Below, piece after piece: positions 56,233 through 64,000 of a stretch of 64,000 bases of DNA (position 1 is its first letter; each line of letters opens with the position of its first letter). The notes under the pieces are model-generated. The model saw nothing but the letters and a program-made list of their open reading frames with translations. It was not told the DNA's origin and searched no databases. The stretch is from an uncultured Paracoccaceae bacterium (GTDB lineage: Bacteria; Pseudomonadota; Alphaproteobacteria; Rhodobacterales; Rhodobacteraceae). A program made the position numbers and the translations under genes. The stretch lies in NCBI GenBank assembly GCA_947499715.1, contig CANMPL010000003.1, positions 1 through 64,000 of the forward strand. Reading direction: 5' to 3'.

Positions 56233-58377
56233 TTATTGCCCCATCGCTTTGTATTCAAGCCGCCGTTTGTGCAGCACAGGTTCGGTGTAACCAGAGGGTT
56301 GATCACGCCCCAGAAACACCAGATCACAGGCCGCCTGAAAGGCAATCCCGTCAAATCCGGGGGCCATCGGCACATAGGCCGGGTCCGCCTCATTCTGGCG
56401 ATCAACGACGGCGGCCATCTTGCGCATTGCGGCCATGACCTGATCGCGGCTGACCACATCGTGGTGCATCCAATTGGCCAAGGCTTGTGCGGAAATCCGG
56501 CAGGTCGCGCGGTCTTCCATCAGACCCACATCGTTGATGTCGGGCACCTTGGAACACCCCACCCCTTGGTCGATCCAGCGCACCACATAGCCCAGGATCC
56601 CTTGGGCGTTGTTTTCGACTTCCTTGGCCTTTTGAGGCTCTGTCCAACGCTGGAATGTCGCCAGCGGAATATCAAGGATCGAGGACACATAAGCCCGGCG
56701 ACCGCCCGCTTTCAGCTTATCCTGCACCGCCATCACATCGACCTGATGGTAATGCAATGCGTGCAAGGTCGCCGCCGTTGGGCTTGGCACCCAAGCGCAA
56801 TTGGCACCCGATTTGGGATGACCGATCTTTTGTTCGATCATTGCGGCCATCATATCGGGCATGGCCCACATACCCTTGCCGATCTGGGCTTTCCCGCTGA
56901 AACCGCATTCCAGCCCGATGTCCACGTTTTGATCCTCGTAAGCGCCAATCCATTGTTTGCGCTTGATAAAGTCCTTGCGGCTAAAGGGCCCGGCCTCCAT
57001 CGAGGTGTGAATCTCATCGCCCGTCCGATCCAGAAACCCGGTGTTGATAAAGGCCACCCGGCTTTTCGCGGCGCGGATGCATTCCTTGAGGTTCACCGTG
57101 GTGCGGCGTTCTTCGTCCATGATGCCGATTTTGACGGTATGGCGTGGCAGGCCCAGCACGTCCTCGACCCGGTCAAAGATGCGATTGGTAAAGGCGACCT
57201 CTTCCGGGCCGTGCATCTTGGGCTTGACCACATAGACCGACCCAAGCGCCGAGTTTCCGCCATCGCGGGCAAGATCATGCATGGCGATCAACGTCGTCAC
57301 CATTGCGTCCATCAGCCCCTCGTAGGCTTCTGCCCCGTCCTTGGTCAGGATCGCGGGCGTGGTCATCAGGTGGCCGACATTGCGGATCCACAACAGCGCG
57401 CGGCCCTTAACGGTCAGTTCTGATCCATCAGGCGCGGTGTAGACCGCATCATCGTTCAAGCGACGTGTCTGGGTCTGGCCACCCTTCTGGAACGACGCCT
57501 CTAAGTTGCCCTGCATCAAACCAAGCCAGTTTTCATAGGCCAGCACCTTGTCTTCGGCATCAACGCAGGCCACGGAATCTTCGCAATCCATGATCGCGCT
57601 GATGGCGGATTCAAGCCGCACGTCAGCCAGCAACGCTTGATCCCGGCTGCCAATGGGATGGGCGCGATCAAAAACAAGTTCGACGTGCAAGCCATTGTTG
57701 CGCAAAAGAATTGTATCAGGCGCTTTGGCACGCCCGGTATAGCCTACGAATTTTTCGGGCTGGCTAAGCGGCATATCGTCAATCAGCAATTGCCCCTTGT
57801 CGACATAGTAGCGGCGGACGTCAGCATGGCTGCCACCGGCAATCGGAAAAGCCTGATCCAGAAACACCCGTGTGCGGGCGACAACACGGCTGCCGTGGCC
57901 ACGATCATAGCCACCTTTGGGCGGCAAAGTGCCCATCGCATCGGTGCCGTAGAAGGCATCATAAAGGCTGCCCCAGCGGGCGTTGGCCGCGTTCAGCGCA
58001 AAGCGGGCATTGGTGATTGGCACAACCAGTTGCGGGCCGGGGATCGTCGCGATTTCGGGGTCGACGTTCTGGGTGTCGATTGTAAACGTATCGCCCTCTG
58101 GCTGAAGATAGCCGATCTCGCGCAGGAAACCTTCGTAGGCGTCACGGTCAAAAACCTGACCGCGCTGTGCGACATGCCAACCGTCAATCTGGCTTTGCAA
58201 CTCTTCGCGTTTTGCGAGGAATGCTGCGTTTTCTGGCCCCATATCCTCGAGCAGATCAGCAAATCCGGCCCAGAATGCGCCAGCGTCGACACCTGTACCG
58301 GGCAGCGCCTTGGTCTCGATAAAGGTGGCGAGTTCTTCGGCCACAGAAAGCCCGTTTCGATCTACCCGCTGGGTCAT
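56233..58377 (-). CDS. glcB: Malate synthase G
   Basis: The product is 714 residues from the ATG at 58377 ([21 protein letters not shown]), close to the 723 of E. coli GlcB. Visible are the TIM-barrel stretches [57 protein letters not shown] and the C-terminal [32 protein letters not shown]. The enzyme condenses glyoxylate with acetyl-CoA to malate. It is followed without spacing by glcG. Isocitrate lyase is not in this window. Confidence 0.96.
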   Translation of the reverse strand: MTQRVDRNGLSVAEELATFIETKALPGTGVDAGAFWAGFADLLEDMGPENAAFLAKREELQSQIDGWHVAQRGQVFDRDAYEGFLREIGYLQPEGDTFTIDTQNVDPEIATIPGPQLVVPITNARFALNAANARWGSLYDAFYGTDAMGTLPPKGGYDRGHGSRVVARTRVFLDQAFPIAGGSHADVRRYYVDKGQLLIDDMPLSQPEKFVGYTGRAKAPDTILLRNNGLHVELVFDRAHPIGSRDQALLADVRLESAISAIMDCEDSVACVDAEDKVLAYENWLGLMQGNLEASFQKGGQTQTRRLNDDAVYTAPDGSELTVKGRALLWIRNVGHLMTTPAILTKDGAEAYEGLMDAMVTTLIAMHDLARDGGNSALGSVYVVKPKMHGPEEVAFTNRIFDRVEDVLGLPRHTVKIGIMDEERRTTVNLKECIRAAKSRVAFINTGFLDRTGDEIHTSMEAGPFSRKDFIKRKQWIGAYEDQNVDIGLECGFSGKAQIGKGMWAMPDMMAAMIEQKIGHPKSGANCAWVPSPTAATLHALHYHQVDVMAVQDKLKAGGRRAYVSSILDIPLATFQRWTEPQKAKEVENNAQGILGYVVRWIDQGVGCSKVPDINDVGLMEDRATCRISAQALANWMHHDVVSRDQVMAAMRKMAAVVDRQNEADPAYVPMAPGFDGIAFQAACDLVFLGRDQPSGYTEPVLHKRRLEYKAMGQ

Positions 58378-58466
58378 ATGAATCTCCATCCTGTGTACGG
58401 CAGCATACCGCGTTTTGGCAGAGCTAGCCCAACACGAGCGGCTTGTCCATGAATTGGTCAGAAAAA

Positions 58467-58616
58467 CTAACCAGAGCTGCGGTTGGCGCGGCAGCGGTCG
58501 GAACAATAGCGCACGGCCTCCCAATCCTTCGCCCATTTCTTGCGCCATGTGAATGGGCGGCCACAGGTTGCGCAGGTTTTGGTTGGCAGGTCGGATTTCT
58601 TAGTCATCTTTGCCAT
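58467..58616 (-). CDS. DUF2256 mini zinc-finger-like protein
   Basis: The product is 49 residues read directly from the minus strand: [15 protein letters not shown], then [13 protein letters not shown], then [21 protein letters not shown]. The CxxC and CSxxC pairs with WRKKW and W-x-x-V-x-YCS make the DUF2256 signature, probably binding one zinc. A start at the second Met (58607) is equally possible. It lies 89 bp upstream of malate synthase on the same strand and divergent from pepN. The function of the family is unknown; it is often seen near photolyase-type genes. Confidence 0.85.
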   Translation of the reverse strand: MAKMTKKSDLPTKTCATCGRPFTWRKKWAKDWEAVRYCSDRCRANRSSG

Positions 58617-58683
58617 TTGCTGTGCTTGCGACCCTTTGTTGTGGCACCTAGGCTGCGCTGAGTTTGCCCTGAAAGGACGCCAG

Positions 58684-61281
58684 ATGAAAGACGCGCCCCA
58701 ACCGATCTATCTGTCCGATTACACGCCCCCCGCATATCTGGTCGATGATGTTCATCTGACGTTTCGGTTGCACCCGACCAAGACCCGCGTGACGTCAAAG
58801 ATCACCTTTCGGCCAAACCCTGCTGCCTCATCGCGGGCATTCGAGCTTTACGGTGAGGGGTTGTCGCTGATCTGGGCCTCTATCGACGGTCAGGACTGGA
58901 AGCCGCATGTGCGTGATGGGATTCTGACCGCAGCGGTGCCCGATGCCCCTTTCGTCTGGCGATCTGAGGTCGAGATCAACCCTTCGGCCAATTCGGCCCT
59001 TGAAGGGCTGTACATATCGAACGGCATGTATTGCACCCAATGCGAGGCAGAAGGCTTTCGCAAGATCACCTATTACCCGGACCGTCCTGATGTGATGGCC
59101 ACCTTTACCGTCCGCATCGAAAGCGGACAGCCTGCAAAGCTGTCGAATGGCGATCGGGTTCCGGGTGACGGTCCGCATTCGGTTCTGCTGTCCAATGGCA
59201 ACCCAACAAAGGCAGGCGATGGCTGGGCCGAATGGCACGACCCCTGGCCCAAACCGTCCTATCTTTTTGCCCTCGTCGCCGGTGATCTGGTGGCGCATTC
59301 GGATGAATTTACCACGATGGACGGGCGCAACGTGGCGTTGAACATCTATGTGCGGCCTGATGATCTGAACAAATGCGCTTTCGCGATGGAGGCGCTCAAG
59401 GCTTCGATGCGGTGGGATGAAGAGGTCTATGGTCGCGTATACGACTTGGACATTTTCAACATTGTTGCCGTCGATGATTTCAATATGGGCGCGATGGAGA
59501 ACAAGGGCTTGAACATTTTCAACTCCCGCTGCGTTCTCGCCTCTCCTGATACGGCGACGGACGCGAATTACGCGGGCATCGAAGGGATCATCGCGCATGA
59601 GTATTTTCACAACTGGACCGGGAACCGCATCACCTGTCGCGATTGGTTTCAGCTCTGCCTCAAGGAAGGGCTGACCGTTTACCGCGACCAACAGTTCACC
59701 GCCCATATGCGCAGCGCCGCCGTCAAACGGATCGACGATGCGGTGGGTCTGCGCGGCTATCAGTTTCAAGAGGACGCAGGCCCGCTGTCGCATCCCGTCC
59801 GCCCTGCCAGCTTTGTCACGATCAACAATTTCTACACCGACACCGTCTATGAAAAAGGCGCCGAGGTGATCGGGATGCTCAAGACCCTGATCGGGGATGA
59901 AGCCTATTATCAAGGCTGCACCTTGTATTTTGACCGCCACGACGGACAGGCCTGCACGATCGAGGATTGGCTGACCTGTTTTGAGGATGTCACCGGCCGC
60001 GATCTTGACCAGTTCAGCCTGTGGTACAGCCAATCCGGCACCCCGCGATTGACCGTCGCGGAAGACTTTTCCGACGGCACCTACCGGTTGACGCTGACCC
60101 AGTCGTCACCCGGCACGCCCGACCAGCCGCAAAAGCATCCACAGGTCATCCCTGTTGCCTACGGGCTGATCGCGCCGGATGGGACGGAAGTGAAGCCGAC
60201 GGACGTGATCGAGATGACGCAGGCGCGCCAGACAATCACCGTGACCGGTCTGGCGGCAAAGCCAATCCTGTCGATCAACCGCAACTTTGCAGCGCCCATT
60301 CGCGTGATCCAGCCGCAAAGCACCGATGATCTTGCACTTTTGCTGGCCCATGACACAGATCCATTCAATCGCTGGGACGCGGGCCGCACGCTGGTGATGC
60401 AGACCTTGCGGGCGATGGTGACCCGTGATGCCGCACCCGAAGCCGCTCTATTGGACGGGCTGTTGGCCGTGCTGCGCGATGACACGCTTGATCCCGCCTT
60501 TCGCGCCCGCGTGATCGCGCGGCCAAACGAAGATGACATTGCCAACGCCCTTTTTGACGCGGGCGAGCCAATTGACCCCGACGCGATCCACACCGCGCGC
60601 GAGGCACTGACCTTGCATATCGCCCAACACTGCGCCGATACCCTGCCCCGCATTTACGCGGCCCATCAGGTTGCGGGGCCCTACCAGCCTGACGCCAAAA
60701 ATGCGGGCCACCGCAGCCTTGCCAATGCAGCCCTCGTCCTGCTGACCCAGCTCGATGGCGGTAAGACCGCGCAGGCCCAATTTGAGGCCGCCGACAATAT
60801 GACCCAGCAACTTGCGGCTTTTTCGGCCCTGTTGCAGGTCGGCAAAGGTCAGAACGCGGTCAACGCGTTCGAGGCACAATGGCAGCATGATCGCCTTGTG
60901 ATGGACAAGTGGTTCGCCTTGCAAGTGGCGCTAGCGGACCCGCAAGAGGCCGCGGCGACGGTCACGCGCCTCACCGCGCATCCGGCGTTTGACATCAAAA
61001 ACCCCAACCGGTTCAGCGCCGTCTTTGGCGCGTTTCTGGACAATGCCTCTGGCTTTCACCACCTCTCTGGCACGGGCTATGACCTGTTGGCCGATTGGCT
61101 GATCAAGCTGGACCCGATCAACCCGCAAACGACCGCCCGCATGTCCGCGAATTTTGAGGTTTGGCCCCGCCACACCCCAGATCGGCAGGCGCTGATGCGG
61201 GCTGCATTGACGCGAATCCGCGATACACAGGGCCTGTCGCGCGACACCACTGAAATGGTCACGCGGATGCTTAAAAACTGA
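58684..61281 (+). CDS. pepN: Aminopeptidase N (M1 zinc metallopeptidase)
   Basis: The product is 865 residues from the ATG at 58684 ([27 protein letters not shown]), the usual bacterial PepN beginning; AAAGGA precedes it. GAMEN exopeptidase motif ([13 protein letters not shown]) and HEYFH zinc site with H305, E306, H309 and distal E328 are present, with the catalytic Tyr in TVYEKGAEV. It removes N-terminal residues from peptides in the cytoplasm. The C-terminal helical superhelix is complete. Confidence 0.95.
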   Translation: MKDAPQPIYLSDYTPPAYLVDDVHLTFRLHPTKTRVTSKITFRPNPAASSRAFELYGEGLSLIWASIDGQDWKPHVRDGILTAAVPDAPFVWRSEVEINPSANSALEGLYISNGMYCTQCEAEGFRKITYYPDRPDVMATFTVRIESGQPAKLSNGDRVPGDGPHSVLLSNGNPTKAGDGWAEWHDPWPKPSYLFALVAGDLVAHSDEFTTMDGRNVALNIYVRPDDLNKCAFAMEALKASMRWDEEVYGRVYDLDIFNIVAVDDFNMGAMENKGLNIFNSRCVLASPDTATDANYAGIEGIIAHEYFHNWTGNRITCRDWFQLCLKEGLTVYRDQQFTAHMRSAAVKRIDDAVGLRGYQFQEDAGPLSHPVRPASFVTINNFYTDTVYEKGAEVIGMLKTLIGDEAYYQGCTLYFDRHDGQACTIEDWLTCFEDVTGRDLDQFSLWYSQSGTPRLTVAEDFSDGTYRLTLTQSSPGTPDQPQKHPQVIPVAYGLIAPDGTEVKPTDVIEMTQARQTITVTGLAAKPILSINRNFAAPIRVIQPQSTDDLALLLAHDTDPFNRWDAGRTLVMQTLRAMVTRDAAPEAALLDGLLAVLRDDTLDPAFRARVIARPNEDDIANALFDAGEPIDPDAIHTAREALTLHIAQHCADTLPRIYAAHQVAGPYQPDAKNAGHRSLANAALVLLTQLDGGKTAQAQFEAADNMTQQLAAFSALLQVGKGQNAVNAFEAQWQHDRLVMDKWFALQVALADPQEAAATVTRLTAHPAFDIKNPNRFSAVFGAFLDNASGFHHLSGTGYDLLADWLIKLDPINPQTTARMSANFEVWPRHTPDRQALMRAALTRIRDTQGLSRDTTEMVTRMLKN

Positions 61282-61334
61282 CACAAAGTTTTTTTCATCT
61301 GCGCAGATCATTTGAGAAACCAAAGGAAATTTCG

Positions 61335-61859
61335 ATGCCCGTCCTACTTGCAATTCTTGGCATTATCGCCGCCGCTTACTTTTGGTCCCTGCGGGCGCGG
61401 GATGCCGCCAATATGGCGGGCGATTTGATAGACATGGCGGGCGATGTGAAAGCCGCAGCCCGGCGGTTTGGTTTTACCCGGCGCACCAATATCCACCCCG
61501 TTGAAAGCATCGAAGACCCCAATATCGCCGCGGCCGGGATCGCTGATGCCTTTTTGACGCTGGACGACATGCCCAGCCGCGAACAGCAGGACAAGATGCA
61601 CATCCAACTGCGCCGCGTGCTGCAAATTGATGATGCCGCCGCACAGGAATTGATGGTTTTGGGGCATTGGATGGTCAATGAATGCGGCGGTGCGCAGCCC
61701 GCGTTGGCGCGTCTGTCGCGCAAGCTTTACCGGCTTGAGGGGCCTTCTGCGCTGACACCACTGATGGATATTCTTGAAAGTGCGCTGCCCATGGACGGGC
61801 TCAGCCAACGGCAACAAGAGGCCGTGGAAGAGTTACGATTGGCGTTTCGATTGCGGTGA
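61335..61859 (+). CDS. Membrane-anchored conserved hypothetical protein
   Basis: The product is 174 residues. A single N-terminal membrane helix (MPVLLAILGIIAAAYFWSL) is followed by a cytoplasmic, mostly helical domain. The section ADAFLTLDDMPSREQQDKMHIQLRRVLQI is reminiscent of TerB-like helical proteins but without clear metal-binding residues. AAAGGAAA is upstream. It lies 53 bp after pepN and could be in the same transcript. The function is unknown. Confidence 0.7.
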   Translation: MPVLLAILGIIAAAYFWSLRARDAANMAGDLIDMAGDVKAAARRFGFTRRTNIHPVESIEDPNIAAAGIADAFLTLDDMPSREQQDKMHIQLRRVLQIDDAAAQELMVLGHWMVNECGGAQPALARLSRKLYRLEGPSALTPLMDILESALPMDGLSQRQQEAVEELRLAFRLR

Positions 61860-61959
61860 TCCGCCGATTGATCCCTTGAAACTTCGCAAATCACTGCCGA
61901 TGTGATAGTCTGTAACGACTGTCATGGAACCGTGACACTGTCATGGTCAATGTGTGATT

Positions 61960-62820
61960 ATGAAAGACCGAATTGATCCGCTGATCGCTGAACGCGCCCC
62001 TTGGATGTATCGCCGATTTCCCGGCGCACGCCAAATTCGGGGGCTGATGCACCTGACCCTTGCCTACGACAAGACCCTGCGCATGACGCAAAAGTTCGAA
62101 CATGCGCCGTCGTCACAGATCATGGCACATATGGGTGGCTTGCTGGCGAAAGACGTCCTTGCAACCGGGCTGGGCCATATCCCCCGCCACGGCCCGGCTA
62201 TCATCGTGGCCAACCACCCCACAGGCATCGCGGATGGTGTGATCGTGCACCACCTGCTGGCGGCAATGCGCCCTGACACTTATTACTTTGCCAATTCCGA
62301 CATTCTGCGCGTCCTGCCACAGATGGAGGATATGATTTGCCCGGTGGAATGGCGCGAGGACAAGCGCAGCCATGCCAAGACCCGCGACACGATGGCCTAT
62401 GTGCGCCGCGCCACCGAAGATGGGCGTTTGGGCGTGATCTTTCCCTCTGGCCGTTTGGCGAAACGGCGCGGGCTGCGGCTGGTTGAGCGGCCCTGGATGG
62501 CGTCGGCAGCGATGCTGGCGCGCAAATACGACCTGCCGGTGATCCCGGTGCATATCGCGGCGCGCAATTCAGCGCTGTTTTATCTGTTTGACCTGCTGCA
62601 CCCGACGTTGCGCGATGTGACGCTGTTTCACGAGACGCTGAACAAGTCGCGTCAGCCGTTCCGCATCAATGTAGGTGAACCGATTGCTGCCTCTGCCCTG
62701 CCAAAAGGGTCCGAGGATGGTATTGCCATGCTGCGGCGCGCGACCTTGGCGCTGGCGGGCGCGGATGCCCCCAACGTCAGCCTGATCCGGGCGACCCGGC
62801 GTCCATTGTTGAAACTGTAG
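61960..62820 (+). CDS. PlsC-like lysophospholipid acyltransferase
   Basis: The product is 286 residues from the ATG at 61960; a GTG at 61954 is in frame. The acyltransferase blocks are NHPTGIADG (N/H-x4-D, catalytic His and Asp), the FPSG region in place of EGTRS, and VIPVHIAARNSALFY. It probably transfers an acyl chain to a glycerol- or ornithine-lipid acceptor at the inner membrane. Its last 44 bp overlap the 3' end of the convergent lytic transglycosylase gene. Confidence 0.85.
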   Translation: MKDRIDPLIAERAPWMYRRFPGARQIRGLMHLTLAYDKTLRMTQKFEHAPSSQIMAHMGGLLAKDVLATGLGHIPRHGPAIIVANHPTGIADGVIVHHLLAAMRPDTYYFANSDILRVLPQMEDMICPVEWREDKRSHAKTRDTMAYVRRATEDGRLGVIFPSGRLAKRRGLRLVERPWMASAAMLARKYDLPVIPVHIAARNSALFYLFDLLHPTLRDVTLFHETLNKSRQPFRINVGEPIAASALPKGSEDGIAMLRRATLALAGADAPNVSLIRATRRPLLKL

Positions 62821-63604
62821 CCCGCAAGCTAGGCCGCGCCTGTGGCCGCACCAGAACCGGCACCTGGCAATAGGCCTGGCGGCTGGTCCAGTCCGCCATC
62901 GCCGCAATCTTGTTGCGGCTGGTCATTGGCCCCCAATCCGCCGCGACCCCGCGCCAACGCCCATCGTGCAGCGCCACGGCCCGGTCACGCGCGACGGTCA
63001 CGGCCATGATGCGGGCGGCACAGGACAGGTTCTCGGTTGGGTTTTTCAGCGCTTCGCCCGTGGTCGCACGGCAGCCATAGCGCCGCGCGGTATCGGGGTA
63101 GATCTGCAAGAGCCCGAACCAGCGGTTTCCACCGCCGACGGCTGTGGGGTTATAGGTGCTCTCATATTTCGCCAGCGCCGACATCATGCCGACCCAAAAC
63201 GCCCGCCGCATGGTCGGAGAGTTGCTGGCGTAGGTCGGGCACCAGCGGTCGATATCGCGCGGCACGACCGAATCAAGCGCCTCTGCGTGGCCCGCAATCG
63301 CCGACATCGCCGCACGGGTCCAGACGTCGCTGCCGCGTTTATGATCCCACCGTGTGTTGGGAAGAAACGCCGCCCGCGCCACCGGGCGCAGGGCCGGTTC
63401 GCGCGTATTCACCTGCACCGGATACCGGATCATGTGGGCGGGGCGCGGCACAACACGAAATGAGGCAAGCGCTGCCGCGGCGGCCTCAACCTTCAATGCG
63501 ATTGCATCATCGCGGGAAATGGGGCGGATCACTGGCTCTGCCGTGACGGCAGTGGCCAGGATCGCGCCCGCCATCCCCCCCAGGATGGTCCGTAGAAACC
63601 TCAT
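62777..63604 (-). CDS. Lytic transglycosylase (SLT domain), exported
   Basis: The product is 275 residues from the ATG at 63604 ([22 protein letters not shown] signal peptide). The SLT fold is visible at residues about 135-225: [37 protein letters not shown], with catalytic Glu in [31 protein letters not shown] closes the domain with two Cys. It cuts peptidoglycan glycan strands in the periplasm, giving anhydromuropeptides. The C-terminal tail past about 240 is lysine-poor and probably flexible. Confidence 0.87.
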   Translation of the reverse strand: MRFLRTILGGMAGAILATAVTAEPVIRPISRDDAIALKVEAAAAALASFRVVPRPAHMIRYPVQVNTREPALRPVARAAFLPNTRWDHKRGSDVWTRAAMSAIAGHAEALDSVVPRDIDRWCPTYASNSPTMRRAFWVGMMSALAKYESTYNPTAVGGGNRWFGLLQIYPDTARRYGCRATTGEALKNPTENLSCAARIMAVTVARDRAVALHDGRWRGVAADWGPMTSRNKIAAMADWTSRQAYCQVPVLVRPQARPSLRATVSTMDAGSPGSG

Positions 63605-63742
63605 GCGCGGCAATTTGCACGGGCGGCCATCCTGCGATCAAGGGAAACTTTTGTGCGCAAGCGAACATGCGCCCGCCAATCGGCCTTGCGAGGGGCGCGC
63701 ACCCGGCCTAAAACCCCTGCAAACAAAGCCAAAGGGACCGCC

Positions 63743-64000
63743 ATGCTTGACCTGACCTACGACGCCCCCGCCCCCAAAGTTATTGCGGGCGCTACGTCTG
63801 ACTGGGAACTCGTGATCGGGCTGGAGGTCCACGCGCAGGTCGCCACCGCGGCGAAGCTGTTTTCCGGCGCCTCGACCCTTTTTGGCGCGGAGCCCAATTC
63901 CAATGTCGCCTTTGTCGACGCGGGCATGCCCGGCATGTTGCCCGTCATCAACGAAGGCTGTGTCGAACAGGCCGTGCGCACCGGGTTGGGCCTGAAGGCG
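63743..64000 (+). CDS. gatB: Asp/Glu-tRNA amidotransferase subunit B (5' part)
   Basis: The first 86 residues are present; the gene runs off the window. [34 protein letters not shown] and [17 protein letters not shown] are the GatB start. The enzyme GatCAB turns Glu-tRNA(Gln) or Asp-tRNA(Asn) into the amidated form; GatB is the kinase-like subunit that activates the misacylated tRNA. AAAGGGA precedes the ATG. Confidence 0.95.
   Translation, partial: MLDLTYDAPAPKVIAGATSDWELVIGLEVHAQVATAAKLFSGASTLFGAEPNSNVAFVDAGMPGMLPVINEGCVEQAVRTGLGLKA

Overview
The window looks like chromosomal DNA of a marine Rhodobacteraceae (Roseobacter group) alphaproteobacterium. Pointers are a GapR-type DUF2312 protein, the accB-accC-aat-DUF2155-NDUFA12 gene order, a VPLPA-CTERM secreted protein, a giant RTX protein ending in a Hint domain, a BigR/SqrR-type sulfide-response cluster and an SSS-type sensor kinase. 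The genus cannot be fixed from this stretch.

Bases 1-10,980 are accessory DNA. The left 2.6 kb holds a hypothetical gene broken in a homopolymer, a short uncertain ORF and a complete IS407-group IS3 element (1284-2486) with matched inverted ends and a 4-bp target duplication. Next comes an island of about 8.3 kb (about 2611-10924) lying against the 3' end of tRNA-Thr(TGT). Near-identical copies of the tRNA end bound it, and repeated CGTACCCCCA boxes lie just inside both borders. It carries two unrelated tyrosine recombinases, an AlpA/HTH/zinc-ribbon regulatory set, an MmeI-like single-chain restriction-modification enzyme, a secreted cysteine-rich coiled-coil protein coupled to that enzyme, and an unknown protein beside the border integrase.

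Bases 11-38 kb are mostly core genome: an FbpB-like iron permease, two unknown genes, gapR, the bigR / persulfide dioxygenase / YeeE-YedE / DUF442 sulfide-detoxification cluster, a PhyH-type oxygenase and a FliM/FliN-like protein. A signalling set (SSS histidine kinase, small membrane protein, single-domain response regulator) follows, then a ScfR-type regulator divergent from a five-gene HAAT/Liv-type ABC importer with palindromes between them. After these come accB-accC-aat facing DUF2155-NDUFA12, a VPLPA-CTERM protein, RidA, a glycine-zipper protein, and clpX-clpP with terminator-like hairpins.

Bases 38-54 kb carry surface and stress functions: an ArsR/SRPBCC pair, a secreted VWA protein with six repeated modules, a photolyase-like protein with unusual domain order and a hairpin over its start codon, a 2530-residue RTX-Hint protein, a PAS-GGDEF-EAL protein, and a SnoaL-LuxR-type regulator. 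Bases 54-64 kb are metabolic: D-lyxose isomerase, a class-I amidotransferase, glcG-glcB, a mini DUF2256 gene, pepN, a conserved membrane-anchored protein, an acyltransferase, a lytic transglycosylase and the start of gatB.
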